Assembly: GCA_046290435.1 (NCBI GenBank)
Contig: JBKAGO010000070.1
Location: 62,001-126,000 of the forward strand
Direction of reading: 5' to 3'
Source of the DNA: CAVQUE01 sp046290435
GTDB taxonomy: Bacteria; Actinomycetota; Acidimicrobiia; Acidimicrobiales; UBA8592
Length of the DNA stretch: 64,000 nucleotides
In this document: piece after piece, positions 34,310-42,306 of the stretch
How the letters are laid out: each line of letters begins with the position of its first letter
Position numbering within the stretch: the first letter of the stretch is position 1
The notes under the pieces: model-generated
What the model saw: the letters and a program-made list of their open reading frames with translations, nothing else
Told to the model about the DNA's origin: nothing
Database searches by the model: none
Position numbers and translations under genes: made by a program

Positions 34310-35475
34310 GAGTTGGCCACCGCCGCTTCGGCCGGTGCCCGACGTTCGGCTGCGCGGCGCATGGCCGACTTGCGTTCGACCATCGAACGGAACGTCACGT
34401 AGTGCGGGAGCTTCAGGTGTTCGAGGAAGCCCGAGGCGTCGAGGCCGTCGGTGGTCATCAGGATGGACTGCTCGAGCGGGTCGCCCGGTCCGGCGCGTTC
34501 GACCGCGATGTCGAGGTTGGCCATGGCGATCGCCTTGCGTTCGTTGTGGCCCAGGCACAGGCCGTAGCCGACGTCGAACTTCGTGCGGTCCTCGTCGGAG
34601 CCGTTGAGATCCTCGATGGCCTCGACCTCGGTCACGCGGATGTGGCCGATGGTCACCGGCTCGTCGATGTGGGGATGACGCACCGGCACCGGAAGGCGAC
34701 CGTGGCGGACCTCGCCGAGGGTGACCTCGTGGAGATGGTTGTCGGGACCGAGGATGTTGCGGTACCAGAGCTGCACCAGCGCGCCCGTCTCGGCGCGGGC
34801 CATGACGGCCAGGCGAGCGGAGCGCCCGGATCCCGGACGGGCGGGCACCCGGGTGATGTCGACGGGTTCGGGGTCGTCGCCGCGGCGGCGATCGACGGCC
34901 AGGTCGGCGTTGCGCAGGACGTCGAGCAGTCGGCCCGGGACACGGGGCTGCGCCGGCGCGCCGTCTCCGTACGGCGCGCCGCGGTCCGGGGCCGCATCGG
35001 CGCGGGCGGCCGTCGCTCGGGCGGCATCGTGATGGGCGGCCGATGCCCGTGCCGCGGCGTCGCGGGCGTCGTCCTCGGAGGTGCGGTCGAGCAGGCGGCC
35101 GGTGTAGTCGGGGGTCAGGCCGAGCAGCTGGGGACCCGGAGGCTCGCGATAGGCGGGCACGATGCGGCGCAGCACGTCGAGCTCGTCGGCGTCGACGACC
35201 TCGCTGTAGGCCAGCCGGGGCAGGGTCGACCGGTAGGTGCGGATCAGGTGTGCGGCCTCGATGAGGTCGCCGTCGGCCTGGCGCAGTGCTCGAGCGGCGG
35301 TCGGTTCGTCCCACAGGCCGCCCTCGCCCATGACGCGGTCGACCGCGAGCGGGAGCCGCTCGATGATCTGGTCGAGCTCGAGCCAGGGGCTGGCGGCCTC
35401 GGCTCGGCGGCGGCGGGTGAGTTCCTCGGCGGCGCGGATGGCGTCGAGTCCGCCTCGTGCGGCGACGTAGCCCAT
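34306..35475 (-). CDS. phnI: C-P lyase core subunit PhnI
   Basis: 389 residues. PhnI is the nucleosidase-like core subunit that displaces adenine from ATP, joining the phosphonate to ribose with PhnG, H and L. Typical stretches are MGYVAARGGLDAIRAAEEL, TPDYTGRLL, GALVQLWYRNILGPDNHLHEV and FDVGYGLCLGHNERKAIAMA, ending LEHLKLPHYVTFRSMVER. Between residues about 140 and 180 there is a low-complexity Ala/Arg/Asp-rich insert (ARASAAHHDAARATAARAD). ATG 35475 follows the phnH stop by two bases. Confidence 0.95.
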   Translation of the reverse strand: MGYVAARGGLDAIRAAEELTRRRRAEAASPWLELDQIIERLPLAVDRVMGEGGLWDEPTAARALRQADGDLIEAAHLIRTYRSTLPRLAYSEVVDADELDVLRRIVPAYREPPGPQLLGLTPDYTGRLLDRTSEDDARDAAARASAAHHDAARATAARADAAPDRGAPYGDGAPAQPRVPGRLLDVLRNADLAVDRRRGDDPEPVDITRVPARPGSGRSARLAVMARAETGALVQLWYRNILGPDNHLHEVTLGEVRHGRLPVPVRHPHIDEPVTIGHIRVTEVEAIEDLNGSDEDRTKFDVGYGLCLGHNERKAIAMANLDIAVERAGPGDPLEQSILMTTDGLDASGFLEHLKLPHYVTFRSMVERKSAMRRAAERRAPAEAAVANS

Positions 35476-35477
35476 GG

Positions 35478-36122
35478 TCAGGCCTCCTGGTCGGTTTCGG
35501 TGGTGGTGTCGAGTTCGACGGTGGTGCTGCGCGGTAGGCCGACGACGGCGCCGTCGGGGGCGACGAGCCAGGTGTCGATGCCGGTGGGGAACGTGCCCGA
35601 CGCCCGGCCCAGGCGGGCGAGGACGTCGACCGCCAGGCCGTCGATGCCGATGCAGCGATGACCGGCGATGCCGGGGCCGCTCAGCCGTACGCAGGTTCCC
35701 GCGTCGGACCCGGCGTCGGCGGCGTCGATCCCGTGGATCGCGTCGACGGCGACGAACAGGCGGCAGGCGTCCTCGGGAGCCAGGGGTGACCCGATCGACA
35801 GACCGTCGAGGTCGGCCCCCACGACGGGCCGGCCGAGCAGGGCGGGGTCGGCGATGACCAGATCGGCGTCGCATGCGGCGACGATGCGGGCGCCGGTGGC
35901 TCGGAAGAGGTCGCCGGCGAGATCGGCGTCCTTCCCCAGCACGGCGACGGTGACGTCGACATCCGCGAGCGCCAGCGGGCCGAGAGCAACGGCCGGCATG
36001 TCGAGGACTTCGTCGCCGAACCGCAGGATGCGACCCGGCTCGGCGAGTGTTCGCAGGAGCGTGTCGAAGACTCGCTGTGAGGTGGCGCCGTCGATGCGGC
36101 GCAGTGCGGCGGTGGTGGTCAT
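35478..36122 (-). CDS. phnH: C-P lyase core subunit PhnH
   Basis: 214 residues. PhnH forms part of the PhnGHIJ core complex; it has a PLP-transferase-like fold without the cofactor. Family features are SQRVFDTLLRTLAEPGRI at the start, the LAPEDACRLFVAVDAIHGID-like middle, RLSGPGIAG and the end GIDTWLVAPDGAVVGLPRST. ATG 36122 overlaps the phnG stop (ATGA). It fits the strict order phnF-G-H-I-J-K-L-M known from many C-P lyase operons. Confidence 0.95.
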   Translation of the reverse strand: MTTTAALRRIDGATSQRVFDTLLRTLAEPGRILRFGDEVLDMPAVALGPLALADVDVTVAVLGKDADLAGDLFRATGARIVAACDADLVIADPALLGRPVVGADLDGLSIGSPLAPEDACRLFVAVDAIHGIDAADAGSDAGTCVRLSGPGIAGHRCIGIDGLAVDVLARLGRASGTFPTGIDTWLVAPDGAVVGLPRSTTVELDTTTETDQEA

Positions 36123-36568
36123 GCGTCGAGCTCCTCGAAGTGCACGGTGGTGGCTGCGAGCTCGGCCCATTCGCGGGCGCGGTCATCGGCGAGCACCAGC
36201 GCGGTGTTGCGGCAGAGCTCGTCGATCGCCGATCTTCTGGGCCCGTCGGCTGCAGCCTCGGCGTCGAGGAGCGCAGCGGCCAGCGTGGCGGCACGATCCT
36301 CGCCCATCCGCATCGCCCAACCGCTCTGGCCACGATGGTCGACCTCGGCGCGACACACCAACACCTCGCCGACGTGGAAGCGGATCGCCTCGACCGGCTC
36401 GCGCACCGTCATCATGGTCATGCCCAGCTCGGGGGCGAGGACCACCGTCGGAGGCCCGGCGTCGTCGATCACCTGATCGGCGAGTGCGATCAGCGTCGGT
36501 CCCGGCGTGGCCGCCAGCAGTTCACAGCGGCGGGCTCGGCCCAGCGGTGCATCGGTTGCTCTGGTCAT
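36119..36568 (-). CDS. phnG: C-P lyase core subunit PhnG
   Basis: 149 residues. PhnG binds PhnI in the core complex and is needed for the first, ribosyl-transferring step. The family is seen in RARRCELLAATPGPTLIALAD, REPVEAIRFHVGEVLVCRAEV and GWAMRMGEDRAATLAAALLDAE. ATG 36568 overlaps the stop of phnF (ATGA), so the regulator and structural genes form one transcript and PhnF would control its own operon. Confidence 0.95.
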   Translation of the reverse strand: MTRATDAPLGRARRCELLAATPGPTLIALADQVIDDAGPPTVVLAPELGMTMMTVREPVEAIRFHVGEVLVCRAEVDHRGQSGWAMRMGEDRAATLAAALLDAEAAADGPRRSAIDELCRNTALVLADDRAREWAELAATTVHFEELDA

Positions 36569-37332
36569 GACATCCCTCTCTCGGTCGGGCCTGGCATGGC
36601 CCCGTCGGATGGTCCGTGTTCGAACCGGACCCGGAACGCGTCGGCGCGCAGCCAGCCGTGCGCCAGCTCGATGATCCGGCCAGTGCGGCTGCAGCGGTTG
36701 CAGCTCTCGATGTGCCACGCCTGGGGGCGCCCCTCGAAACCCAACGCGTCGGCGATGTCGGCAGGCACCGTGGCCAGCTCGGCACGGCTCCAGTAGCGGC
36801 GGGGCTCGAAGCCGTAGGCGTCGACGAGTGTCCGGAACAGTGAGTCGCAGGCCTCGAGCTCGCCACGCAGGCCGGGCACCAGGGGAGCGGGCAGCCAGTG
36901 GGTCTGGTGGCTGACGACGTCGCCGTCGACGAAACCGCGACGTCGGATCCGTACGGTCATGGCGTCGGGTCGCAGCGCCAGCATTTCCCGCACATCGCGG
37001 GGCGGGCGCACGGTCCGGATCTCGTCGATGTGATGGCTCGGCGTGTGGCCGTGGCGGGCCACGATCTCGGAGAAGCTCGGCGGTCCCGCAGAGGTGACGG
37101 GGTAGTCCAGGCGCAGGGCCACGAAGGTTCCTGAGCCACGCACCCGGCGCACCAGATGACGTCGTTCGAGCTCGCCGAGCGCAGCGCGGGCGGTGATCCG
37201 GCTGACGCCATGACGGGCGACGAGGTCATTCTCCGACGGCAGGCGTTCGCCGGCCTGCATCCGGTCGATGGCTGCCGCCAGGTCGTCGGCGAGGCGGTGG
37301 TAGGACTGATCCGAGAGGCTCACGACGCTCAT
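36565..37332 (-). CDS. phnF: GntR-family regulator PhnF
   Basis: 255 residues. The N-terminal winged helix-turn-helix (GERLPSENDLVARHGVSRITARAALGELE split over residues 28-56, with RGSGTFV in the wing) is followed by a UTRA ligand-binding domain (about 85-245). PhnF proteins repress phosphonate genes and respond to a phosphorylated ligand. Its likely operator is the palindrome at 37347-37360, 15 bases before the start. ATG 37332. It is the first gene of the C-P lyase operon and divergent from the Phn-HD operon. Confidence 0.93.
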   Translation of the reverse strand: MSVVSLSDQSYHRLADDLAAAIDRMQAGERLPSENDLVARHGVSRITARAALGELERRHLVRRVRGSGTFVALRLDYPVTSAGPPSFSEIVARHGHTPSHHIDEIRTVRPPRDVREMLALRPDAMTVRIRRRGFVDGDVVSHQTHWLPAPLVPGLRGELEACDSLFRTLVDAYGFEPRRYWSRAELATVPADIADALGFEGRPQAWHIESCNRCSRTGRIIELAHGWLRADAFRVRFEHGPSDGAMPGPTERGMS

Positions 37333-37346
37333 GCAACACCCCCCGA

Positions 37347-37360
37347 GTTGTCATGACAAC
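37347..37360. promoter_or_regulatory. PhnF operator candidate (perfect palindrome)
   Basis: GTTGTCATGACAAC is its own reverse complement. It lies between phnF and the divergent Phn-HD operon, so one dimer could control both. It is flanked by TATGTT, a possible -10. Eleven bases recur before phnD at 25441. Confidence 0.75.
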
Positions 37361-37373
37361 TATGTTTTCCAGA

Positions 37374-37406
37374 GTTCACCTACGGACCCGCGGGGGTTCA
37401 CCTCGG
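37374..37406 (+). promoter_or_regulatory. Candidate PHO box (PhoP direct repeats)
   Basis: GTTCACCTACG at 37374 and GTTCACCTCGG at 37396 are 22 bases (two 11-bp steps) apart, with a degenerate middle unit, GACCCGCGGGG. The first matches the Streptomyces PHO-box unit GTTCAYYYRSG exactly, the last at 10 of 11. This suggests control by phosphate limitation. Confidence 0.5.
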
Positions 37407-37508
37407 TGTCGGATGATCTGTCCACAATCCCTGTGGACGTCCCCGATCCGACCCCCGTACGGTGGCCGGTTCGGAGGCGAAGGCACCCGAGTCGAGGAGA
37501 GAACGGGC

Positions 37509-38096
37509 ATGTCGACACCTATCGAGGACCTGGCGGTCGGCGAGCCCCCGAGCGAACCGACTGCGGTCGCCGACGCCATCCTGGCGCTGTACCGGGAGCG
37601 CGGCGCCGAGCGCTACGACGAGGTCGTCACCCAGATCCAGCACGGGCTGCAGTGCGCGATGTTGGCCGAACGATCCGGTGCTTCGGAGTCCCTCGTGGCC
37701 GCCGCGTTGCTGCACGACATCGGGCATCTGCTCGAGCGCGAGCCCGGCGACACAGCCGACCACGACCTCCGCCACGAGGCCGCCGGGGCGCACTACCTGG
37801 ACCGGTGGTTCGACCGCGACGTCACCCGCCCCATCGCGTTGCACGTCGCCGCCAAACGGTATCTCTGTGCCGTCGACGACGAGTACCACGCCGGGCTGTC
37901 GCCGGCATCGGTGCACAGCCTCGAGCTGCAGGGCGGCCCTTTCGCCGACAGCCAGCTCGACGCCTTCGAGGCCACCAGCGGTTGGCAGGACGCGGTGCGG
38001 CTGCGGCGCTGGGACGACGAAGCCAAGCAGACGGGTGTGCGGACCCGGGCCCTGGCCGACTATCGCGATCTGCTCACCGGGCTGGTCCGCCGGTGA
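37509..38096 (+). CDS. Phn-HD protein (PhnZ-like HD-domain oxygenase family)
   Basis: 195 residues. It fits the phosphonate-associated HD family that includes PhnZ, a mixed-valence di-iron oxygenase that cleaves hydroxylated phosphonates. Seen are RYDEVVTQIQHGLQCAMLAE, the HD motif ALLHDIGHLL, RHEAAGAHYLDRWF and ALHVAAKRYLC with the conserved Lys. No PhnY-like hydroxylase gene is present, so the substrate is uncertain. SD GAGGAGAGAACG precedes ATG 37509. It is the first gene of a + strand operon divergent from phnF, and its stop overlaps the next start (GTGA). Confidence 0.85.
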   Translation: MSTPIEDLAVGEPPSEPTAVADAILALYRERGAERYDEVVTQIQHGLQCAMLAERSGASESLVAAALLHDIGHLLEREPGDTADHDLRHEAAGAHYLDRWFDRDVTRPIALHVAAKRYLCAVDDEYHAGLSPASVHSLELQGGPFADSQLDAFEATSGWQDAVRLRRWDDEAKQTGVRTRALADYRDLLTGLVRR

Positions 38097-39313
38097 GCCG
38101 TCCCGACGCCCTCGGCGGCGTCCCTGGCGACCGCGTCGACGGGGTCATCGTCGGCGGGCATGTGCTGTCGCCCGACGGCACGATCGTCGAGGGCGTCGTC
38201 GCCTGGTCGGGCTCCGACCTCATCGAGGTCGTCCCCGGCACCGACCCGGCTGCATTGTCGGCCGATGTGGTCATCGACGCGGCCGGCGCGCTCGTCATGC
38301 CGGGTCTGGTCGACCTCCACGGCGATGCGTTCGAGCGGTCGGTCATGCCTCGGCCCAATGTCGCCATGCCCGTCGACCTGGCGCTCGCCGAGAACGATCA
38401 TGCGCTCGCTGCTGCCGGGATCACGACGTCGTACTTGTCCGCCACCGACTCGTGGGAGCCGGGGCTCCGCAGTCGGGCCATGCTGCGGGAGCTCATCGCT
38501 GCCATCGCCCGGCGGACAGCCGGCGTCGATGTCCGCCTCCACGTCCGCCACGAGCAGTGCAACACCGACGACCTCGACGAGCTGGTCGAGTGGCTCGACG
38601 ACGGGACCGTGACGTTCCTGTCGTTCAACGATCACGCCCCGAAGACGACGGCTGCAGCGTCGGCCATGGCCGACTCGCTGACGGTGCTCGCCCGCACCGG
38701 TGTCGACCGTGATGTGCTGGCCGGCATGGCCGAGCGCGCCGTCGGTCGCCGGCCCGTCGGCGAGCGCCAGACGGCGGCGCTGCGCGAGACGGCGTTGCAC
38801 GCCGGTGTTCCCACGGCGTCGCACGACACCTCCAACGACGACGAGCTCGCCGGGGCATTGGCCCTGAAGCTCGACATCGCCGAGTTCCCGGCCACGCTCG
38901 ATCTCGCCCGGGCCTTCCGTGAGGCCGGCGTCGGGGTCATGTACGGCGCCCCCAACCTCGTGCGCGGCGGGTCGCACCTCGGCCTCGTCTCGGCGCGCTC
39001 GGCCGTGGCTGCAGGCGTCGTCGACATGCTCGTCAGCGACTACCACTACCCGTCGTTGCTCCAGGCGCCGTTCGTGCTGGCCGACGAGGGCGTCGTGGAA
39101 CTCGCCGAGGCATGGGCATTGGTGTCGTCCACGCCCGCGCGTCTGGCCGGGCTCCACGACCGCGGCCGGCTCGAGGCCGGCGCCCGAGCCGACGTCGTGG
39201 TGGTCGACCCTCCCGCAGACGACCGTCCTGCGTCGGTGCGTGCGGTGCTGGCCGGCGGCCGTGTCGTGCACCGGGCGCACGGAGCGATGGCGACCCGGCA
39301 GGTGGCGCGGTGA
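38093..39313 (+). CDS. PhnM paralogue (amidohydrolase, phosphonate metabolism)
   Basis: 406 residues. This is a second PhnM-type amidohydrolase: PGLVDLHGDAFERSVMPRPNVAMP, ITTSYLSATDSWEPGLRSR, VRHEQCNTDD, SFNDHAPKT, PTASHDTSNDDE and MLVSDYHYPSLL. It keeps the metal ligands but belongs to a different branch from the phnM at 30440, one often seen beside Phn-HD genes. It could act on another ribosyl-phosphonate or on a related nucleotide intermediate. GTG 38093 overlaps the Phn-HD stop, and its own stop overlaps the next gene. Confidence 0.88.
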   Translation: MSRPDALGGVPGDRVDGVIVGGHVLSPDGTIVEGVVAWSGSDLIEVVPGTDPAALSADVVIDAAGALVMPGLVDLHGDAFERSVMPRPNVAMPVDLALAENDHALAAAGITTSYLSATDSWEPGLRSRAMLRELIAAIARRTAGVDVRLHVRHEQCNTDDLDELVEWLDDGTVTFLSFNDHAPKTTAAASAMADSLTVLARTGVDRDVLAGMAERAVGRRPVGERQTAALRETALHAGVPTASHDTSNDDELAGALALKLDIAEFPATLDLARAFREAGVGVMYGAPNLVRGGSHLGLVSARSAVAAGVVDMLVSDYHYPSLLQAPFVLADEGVVELAEAWALVSSTPARLAGLHDRGRLEAGARADVVVVDPPADDRPASVRAVLAGGRVVHRAHGAMATRQVAR

Positions 39314-39870
39314 CGGCGCCGGGATCGCTCACGACCCGCAGCGACCGGGCTCCGGCACGCGAGCTGATCCTGTACGCCACGCCGACCGGGGCGCTGGCCG
39401 ACACGTGTGCCGCCTACTTCGCCGCGGCATCGCACCTGGGTCCCACCACTGCCCAGACCTATCCGCCGCACTGCACGCTCACCGGGTTCTTCCACCGGGG
39501 ATCCTCTGCGCTCGACCGGATCGTCGACGAGGTCCGCGTCGCGGTCGGCGAATGCGCCCGGGTCTCGTCGGTGGCGGTCGACCTCGTGTCCCTGCACACC
39601 ACCGACACGTGGGTGGGCATCGAGCTGCGTTCGCAGTTGTTCCTCGACATCGCCGATCGCTTCCGTGTCACCCACGAGCTCGGCGACGACGACGATCCCA
39701 TTCGCTGCAAGGACTGGATGCATCTGAGCCTCGCGTACGGCGACGGCGTCGATCTCACCCGCTACGGCGGTCTGGCAACGGGGCTGTTCGCCGATGCGAT
39801 GACCCCGTGCGACTGGGAGATCGGCCTGTGGGAGCGAACCGGCGCCGGCCGCTGGGTCCGCCACACCTGA
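39310..39870 (+). CDS. 2H phosphoesterase-family protein
   Basis: 186 residues. The two His motifs of the 2H (LigT/cyclic phosphodiesterase) superfamily are visible: HCTLTGF near residue 55 and HLSLAY near residue 137. Such enzymes open cyclic phosphodiesters. C-P lyase yields phosphoribosyl 1,2-cyclic phosphate, normally opened by PhnP, which is not encoded here, so this protein is a plausible replacement (inference). Related DUF1045 proteins occur in many phosphonate operons. GTG 39310 overlaps the stop of the PhnM paralogue (GTGA). Confidence 0.78.
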   Translation: MTAPGSLTTRSDRAPARELILYATPTGALADTCAAYFAAASHLGPTTAQTYPPHCTLTGFFHRGSSALDRIVDEVRVAVGECARVSSVAVDLVSLHTTDTWVGIELRSQLFLDIADRFRVTHELGDDDDPIRCKDWMHLSLAYGDGVDLTRYGGLATGLFADAMTPCDWEIGLWERTGAGRWVRHT

Positions 39871-39931
39871 GGTGAATCTCCCGGCGTGACCCACCCTGTG
39901 GTGGGTACTGTCGACGCCCGAGGGGGAAGCG

Positions 39932-41605
39932 ATGACCGAACACGACCCGCGCATGACCCGCCGGGGGTTCCTCGCCGCGACCGTAGCCGCGGCGTTGGCC
40001 TCGGCCTGTGGCAGCGACGACTCGCCCGACGCGGCACCTGCGCCCACGACGGCCCCGACAGGGTCCGCCGGCGAGACGCCCACACCGACGGCGTCGCCCG
40101 CCGCCGACCCCACAGCCGAGCCGGCCGCGCTGGGGCCCACGGGGAACCCGTTCTGGATCGGTGTCGCCTCGGGCGACCCGCTCGCCGACTCGGTCATCCT
40201 GTGGACCCGGCTCGATCCGTCGACCGGACTGCCCGACGGCGACATCGAGGTCCGCTGGGAGGTCGCCACCGATCCAGCGATGGTCGACGTCGTCGCCTCC
40301 GGCACCGCGGTGGCACCCGCTGCCCTCGGCCATTCCGTCCACGTCGACGCCACGGGCCTCGAGCCCGACGGCGTCTACCACTACCGGTTCTCGGTCGACG
40401 GCCACGACAGCGCGGTCGGCCGTACCCGGACGTTCGCCGCGGCGGGCACGATGCCGGAGCGGTTCCGGTTCGGGTTCTCGTCCTGTCAGAACTGGGAGCA
40501 GGGCTACTACGCCGCCTATCGCGACGTCGCCGAGACCGGGGACCTCGACGCCTTCATCTTCCTCGGCGACTACATCTACGAGTACGCCTCGGGCGGGTAC
40601 GCGGACAGCCGGGGCCGCACGACGGGCCAGGACTTCGAGTGCGAGACGATCGACCAGTACCGGCAGCGGTACGCGCTGTACCGGTCCGACGCCTTGTTGC
40701 AGTCGGCGCACGGGCAGGTCCCGTGGATCATCACCTGGGACGACCACGAGGTCGACAACGACTACGCCGGCGCCATCAGCGAGAACGACGACGACCCCGC
40801 CGGGTTCCTCGAGCGCCGCGCCGCCGCCTACCAGGCCTGGTACGAGTTCATGCCCGTGCGGCTCGACCCACCGGACGGGCCGGACTTCGACATCTACCGG
40901 TCGGTGGCCCACGGCGACCTGGTGCGGTTCCACGTGCTCGACACCCGCCAGTACCGGTCCGATCAGCAACGCAGCGACCCGTTCCTTCCGGCGCTGGGCG
41001 ACGCCGTCCAGGTGCGTGACGACGTCGGCGGTGACGATGCCACGATGCTCGGCGCCGATCAGTTCGCCTGGGTCGCCGACGGTGTCGGCGCATCGTCGGC
41101 GGTGTGGGACGTGCTGGCCCAGCAGGTGCTCATGTTCGGCGGCAACGCCGTGGCCGGGTCCGATCCACCGGTCGTGATCGTCGACACCTGGGACGGCTAC
41201 GCCGCCGAGCGCGCCCGACTGCTCGAGGCAGTCGGCGCCGCGGCGGACAACGTCATCGTGTTGACCGGCGACTTCCACTCGGCGGCGGTGGGCGAACTGC
41301 GTCCCGATCCGTTCGACCTGTCCCAGCCGGTGGTGGGCATCGAGTTCATGGCCACGAGCATCGCGTCGTCCTTCTTCGACGGCGACGACGTGATCTCCGG
41401 CCTCGTCGACGCGGCGCTCGCCGCCAACCCGCAGCTGCGGTACTTCGACTCGCGCCGCGGCTACACGCTGTGCGAGGTCACCCCTTCGACGTGGACGGCG
41501 ACGTACCGGGCGGTGACCGACCAGTTCGATGAGGACTCCCCGGTCGAGACGATCTCCACGTGGCTGGTGGAGGCCGGCACCGCGGCGGTCAGCCAGACGG
41601 CGTGA
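39932..41605 (+). CDS. phoD: PhoD-family alkaline phosphatase/phosphodiesterase
   Basis: 557 residues. A Tat signal (R10-R11-GFLA) ends in a lipobox at Cys26, followed by a Thr/Pro-rich linker. PhoD-type features are GVASGDPLADSVILWTRL with the Fn3-like N-domain, FSSCQNWEQGYYAAYRD, FLGDYIYEYA, TWDDHEVDNDYAG and the late GDFHSAAVGEL. The enzyme uses Fe/Ca and releases phosphate from monoesters and diesters outside the cell. It has an SD, GAGGGGGAAGCG, before ATG 39932. It lies next to the phosphonate genes and fits a phosphate-starvation region. Confidence 0.92.
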   Translation: MTEHDPRMTRRGFLAATVAAALASACGSDDSPDAAPAPTTAPTGSAGETPTPTASPAADPTAEPAALGPTGNPFWIGVASGDPLADSVILWTRLDPSTGLPDGDIEVRWEVATDPAMVDVVASGTAVAPAALGHSVHVDATGLEPDGVYHYRFSVDGHDSAVGRTRTFAAAGTMPERFRFGFSSCQNWEQGYYAAYRDVAETGDLDAFIFLGDYIYEYASGGYADSRGRTTGQDFECETIDQYRQRYALYRSDALLQSAHGQVPWIITWDDHEVDNDYAGAISENDDDPAGFLERRAAAYQAWYEFMPVRLDPPDGPDFDIYRSVAHGDLVRFHVLDTRQYRSDQQRSDPFLPALGDAVQVRDDVGGDDATMLGADQFAWVADGVGASSAVWDVLAQQVLMFGGNAVAGSDPPVVIVDTWDGYAAERARLLEAVGAAADNVIVLTGDFHSAAVGELRPDPFDLSQPVVGIEFMATSIASSFFDGDDVISGLVDAALAANPQLRYFDSRRGYTLCEVTPSTWTATYRAVTDQFDEDSPVETISTWLVEAGTAAVSQTA

Positions 41606-41660
41606 ACGCCCGCCGGCGGGCGGCGGCCGACAGCACCGGCCATCGCCCGATCTCGGATGG

Positions 41661-41981
41661 TCAGCAGCCGAGCGCGTAGCTGATCGCGGAGCACACGCGT
41701 CGGAGGGTGTCGTCGTCGACGTCGCCGACGCGCTCGGTCAGCCTGGACTGAGCAACAGTGTGGAGCCCATCGCAGTTGACGAAGGATTCCCGTTGGAGGC
41801 CGACCGACCCGTGGTCGATCTCGACCTCGGCGGCGAGGCCACGCGGTGATGTGGTGATCTCTGCGACGGTCACCAGGGCTCGTACGTCGAGCACCTCGTT
41901 GCGGGTGAGCACCAGGACGGGACGCCGTTTGCGTCCGACCTCGGCCAACCAGACCTCGCCACGATTCACTCGGTCCCCCAT
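41661..41981 (-). CDS. mazF: MazF/PemK-type endoribonuclease toxin
   Basis: 106 residues. VNRGEVWLAEVGRKRRPVLVLTRNEVL is the N-terminal signature, with the conserved RPVLVL strand and Arg. It would cleave mRNA when free of the antitoxin. The start ATG 41981 lies inside the antitoxin gene (16-bp overlap), the usual order antitoxin-toxin. The C-terminus RRVCSAISYALGC ends with two Cys. Confidence 0.88.
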   Translation of the reverse strand: MGDRVNRGEVWLAEVGRKRRPVLVLTRNEVLDVRALVTVAEITTSPRGLAAEVEIDHGSVGLQRESFVNCDGLHTVAQSRLTERVGDVDDDTLRRVCSAISYALGC

Positions 41982-42175
41982 ACTTCGGCGTCCGCCCAGG
42001 CGTCGTCGGTGGTCTCCGGCTGTGCGGCGTAGGCGTCTCGGTCGGCTCGCGCGAGCGCTGCGCGCACCGCTGCCGCGACGCCGTCGCGGGCCGCAGCCGA
42101 CACGTTGATGCCGAGTCGGCGCGCCTGATCGGCAAGTGCCTCGTCGAGACTGAAGGTCGTGCGCGTCGATGCCAT
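41966..42175 (-). CDS. MazE-type antitoxin (ribbon-helix-helix)
   Basis: 69 residues. The N-terminus STRTTFSLDEALADQARRLG forms an RHH DNA-binding unit, followed by NVSAAARDGVAAAVRAAL; the acidic C-terminus (ETTDDAWADAEVWGTE) is the toxin-binding part. ATG 42175 is leaderless, with TAGCAT seven bases before. It partners with the MazF-like toxin at 41661. Confidence 0.85.
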   Translation of the reverse strand: MASTRTTFSLDEALADQARRLGINVSAAARDGVAAAVRAALARADRDAYAAQPETTDDAWADAEVWGTE

Positions 42176-42186
42176 GCATTGAATGC
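42176..42186. promoter_or_regulatory. Candidate autoregulatory operator of the mazEF pair
   Basis: GCATTGAATGC is a perfect palindrome with a central G, right at the start of the antitoxin transcript. RHH antitoxins usually repress their own promoter at such sites. Confidence 0.45.
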
Positions 42187-42306
42187 TAGCGCTCGGTGCT
42201 ACGGCAGTTGGTAGCTCGGGATGGTGGACGGCCAGCCCGCCTGAACGCCCGCGGCCGGGTGGCGGTCCTCGCAGAGCGTTCCGTCGTCGACGTGTAGCGT
42301 CCGGTG

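Noticed and set aside
36563..36572. GTCATGAC at the phnF/phnG junction as a second PhnF operator
   Set aside because: The bases are fixed by the ATGA overlap of the two genes, and the outer palindrome bases are missing.
37331..38092. Long open frame extending the PhnM paralogue upstream across the Phn-HD gene
   Set aside because: The upstream part is Arg/Gly-rich shadow sequence; the GTGA overlap at 38093 and the conserved N-terminus mark the true start.
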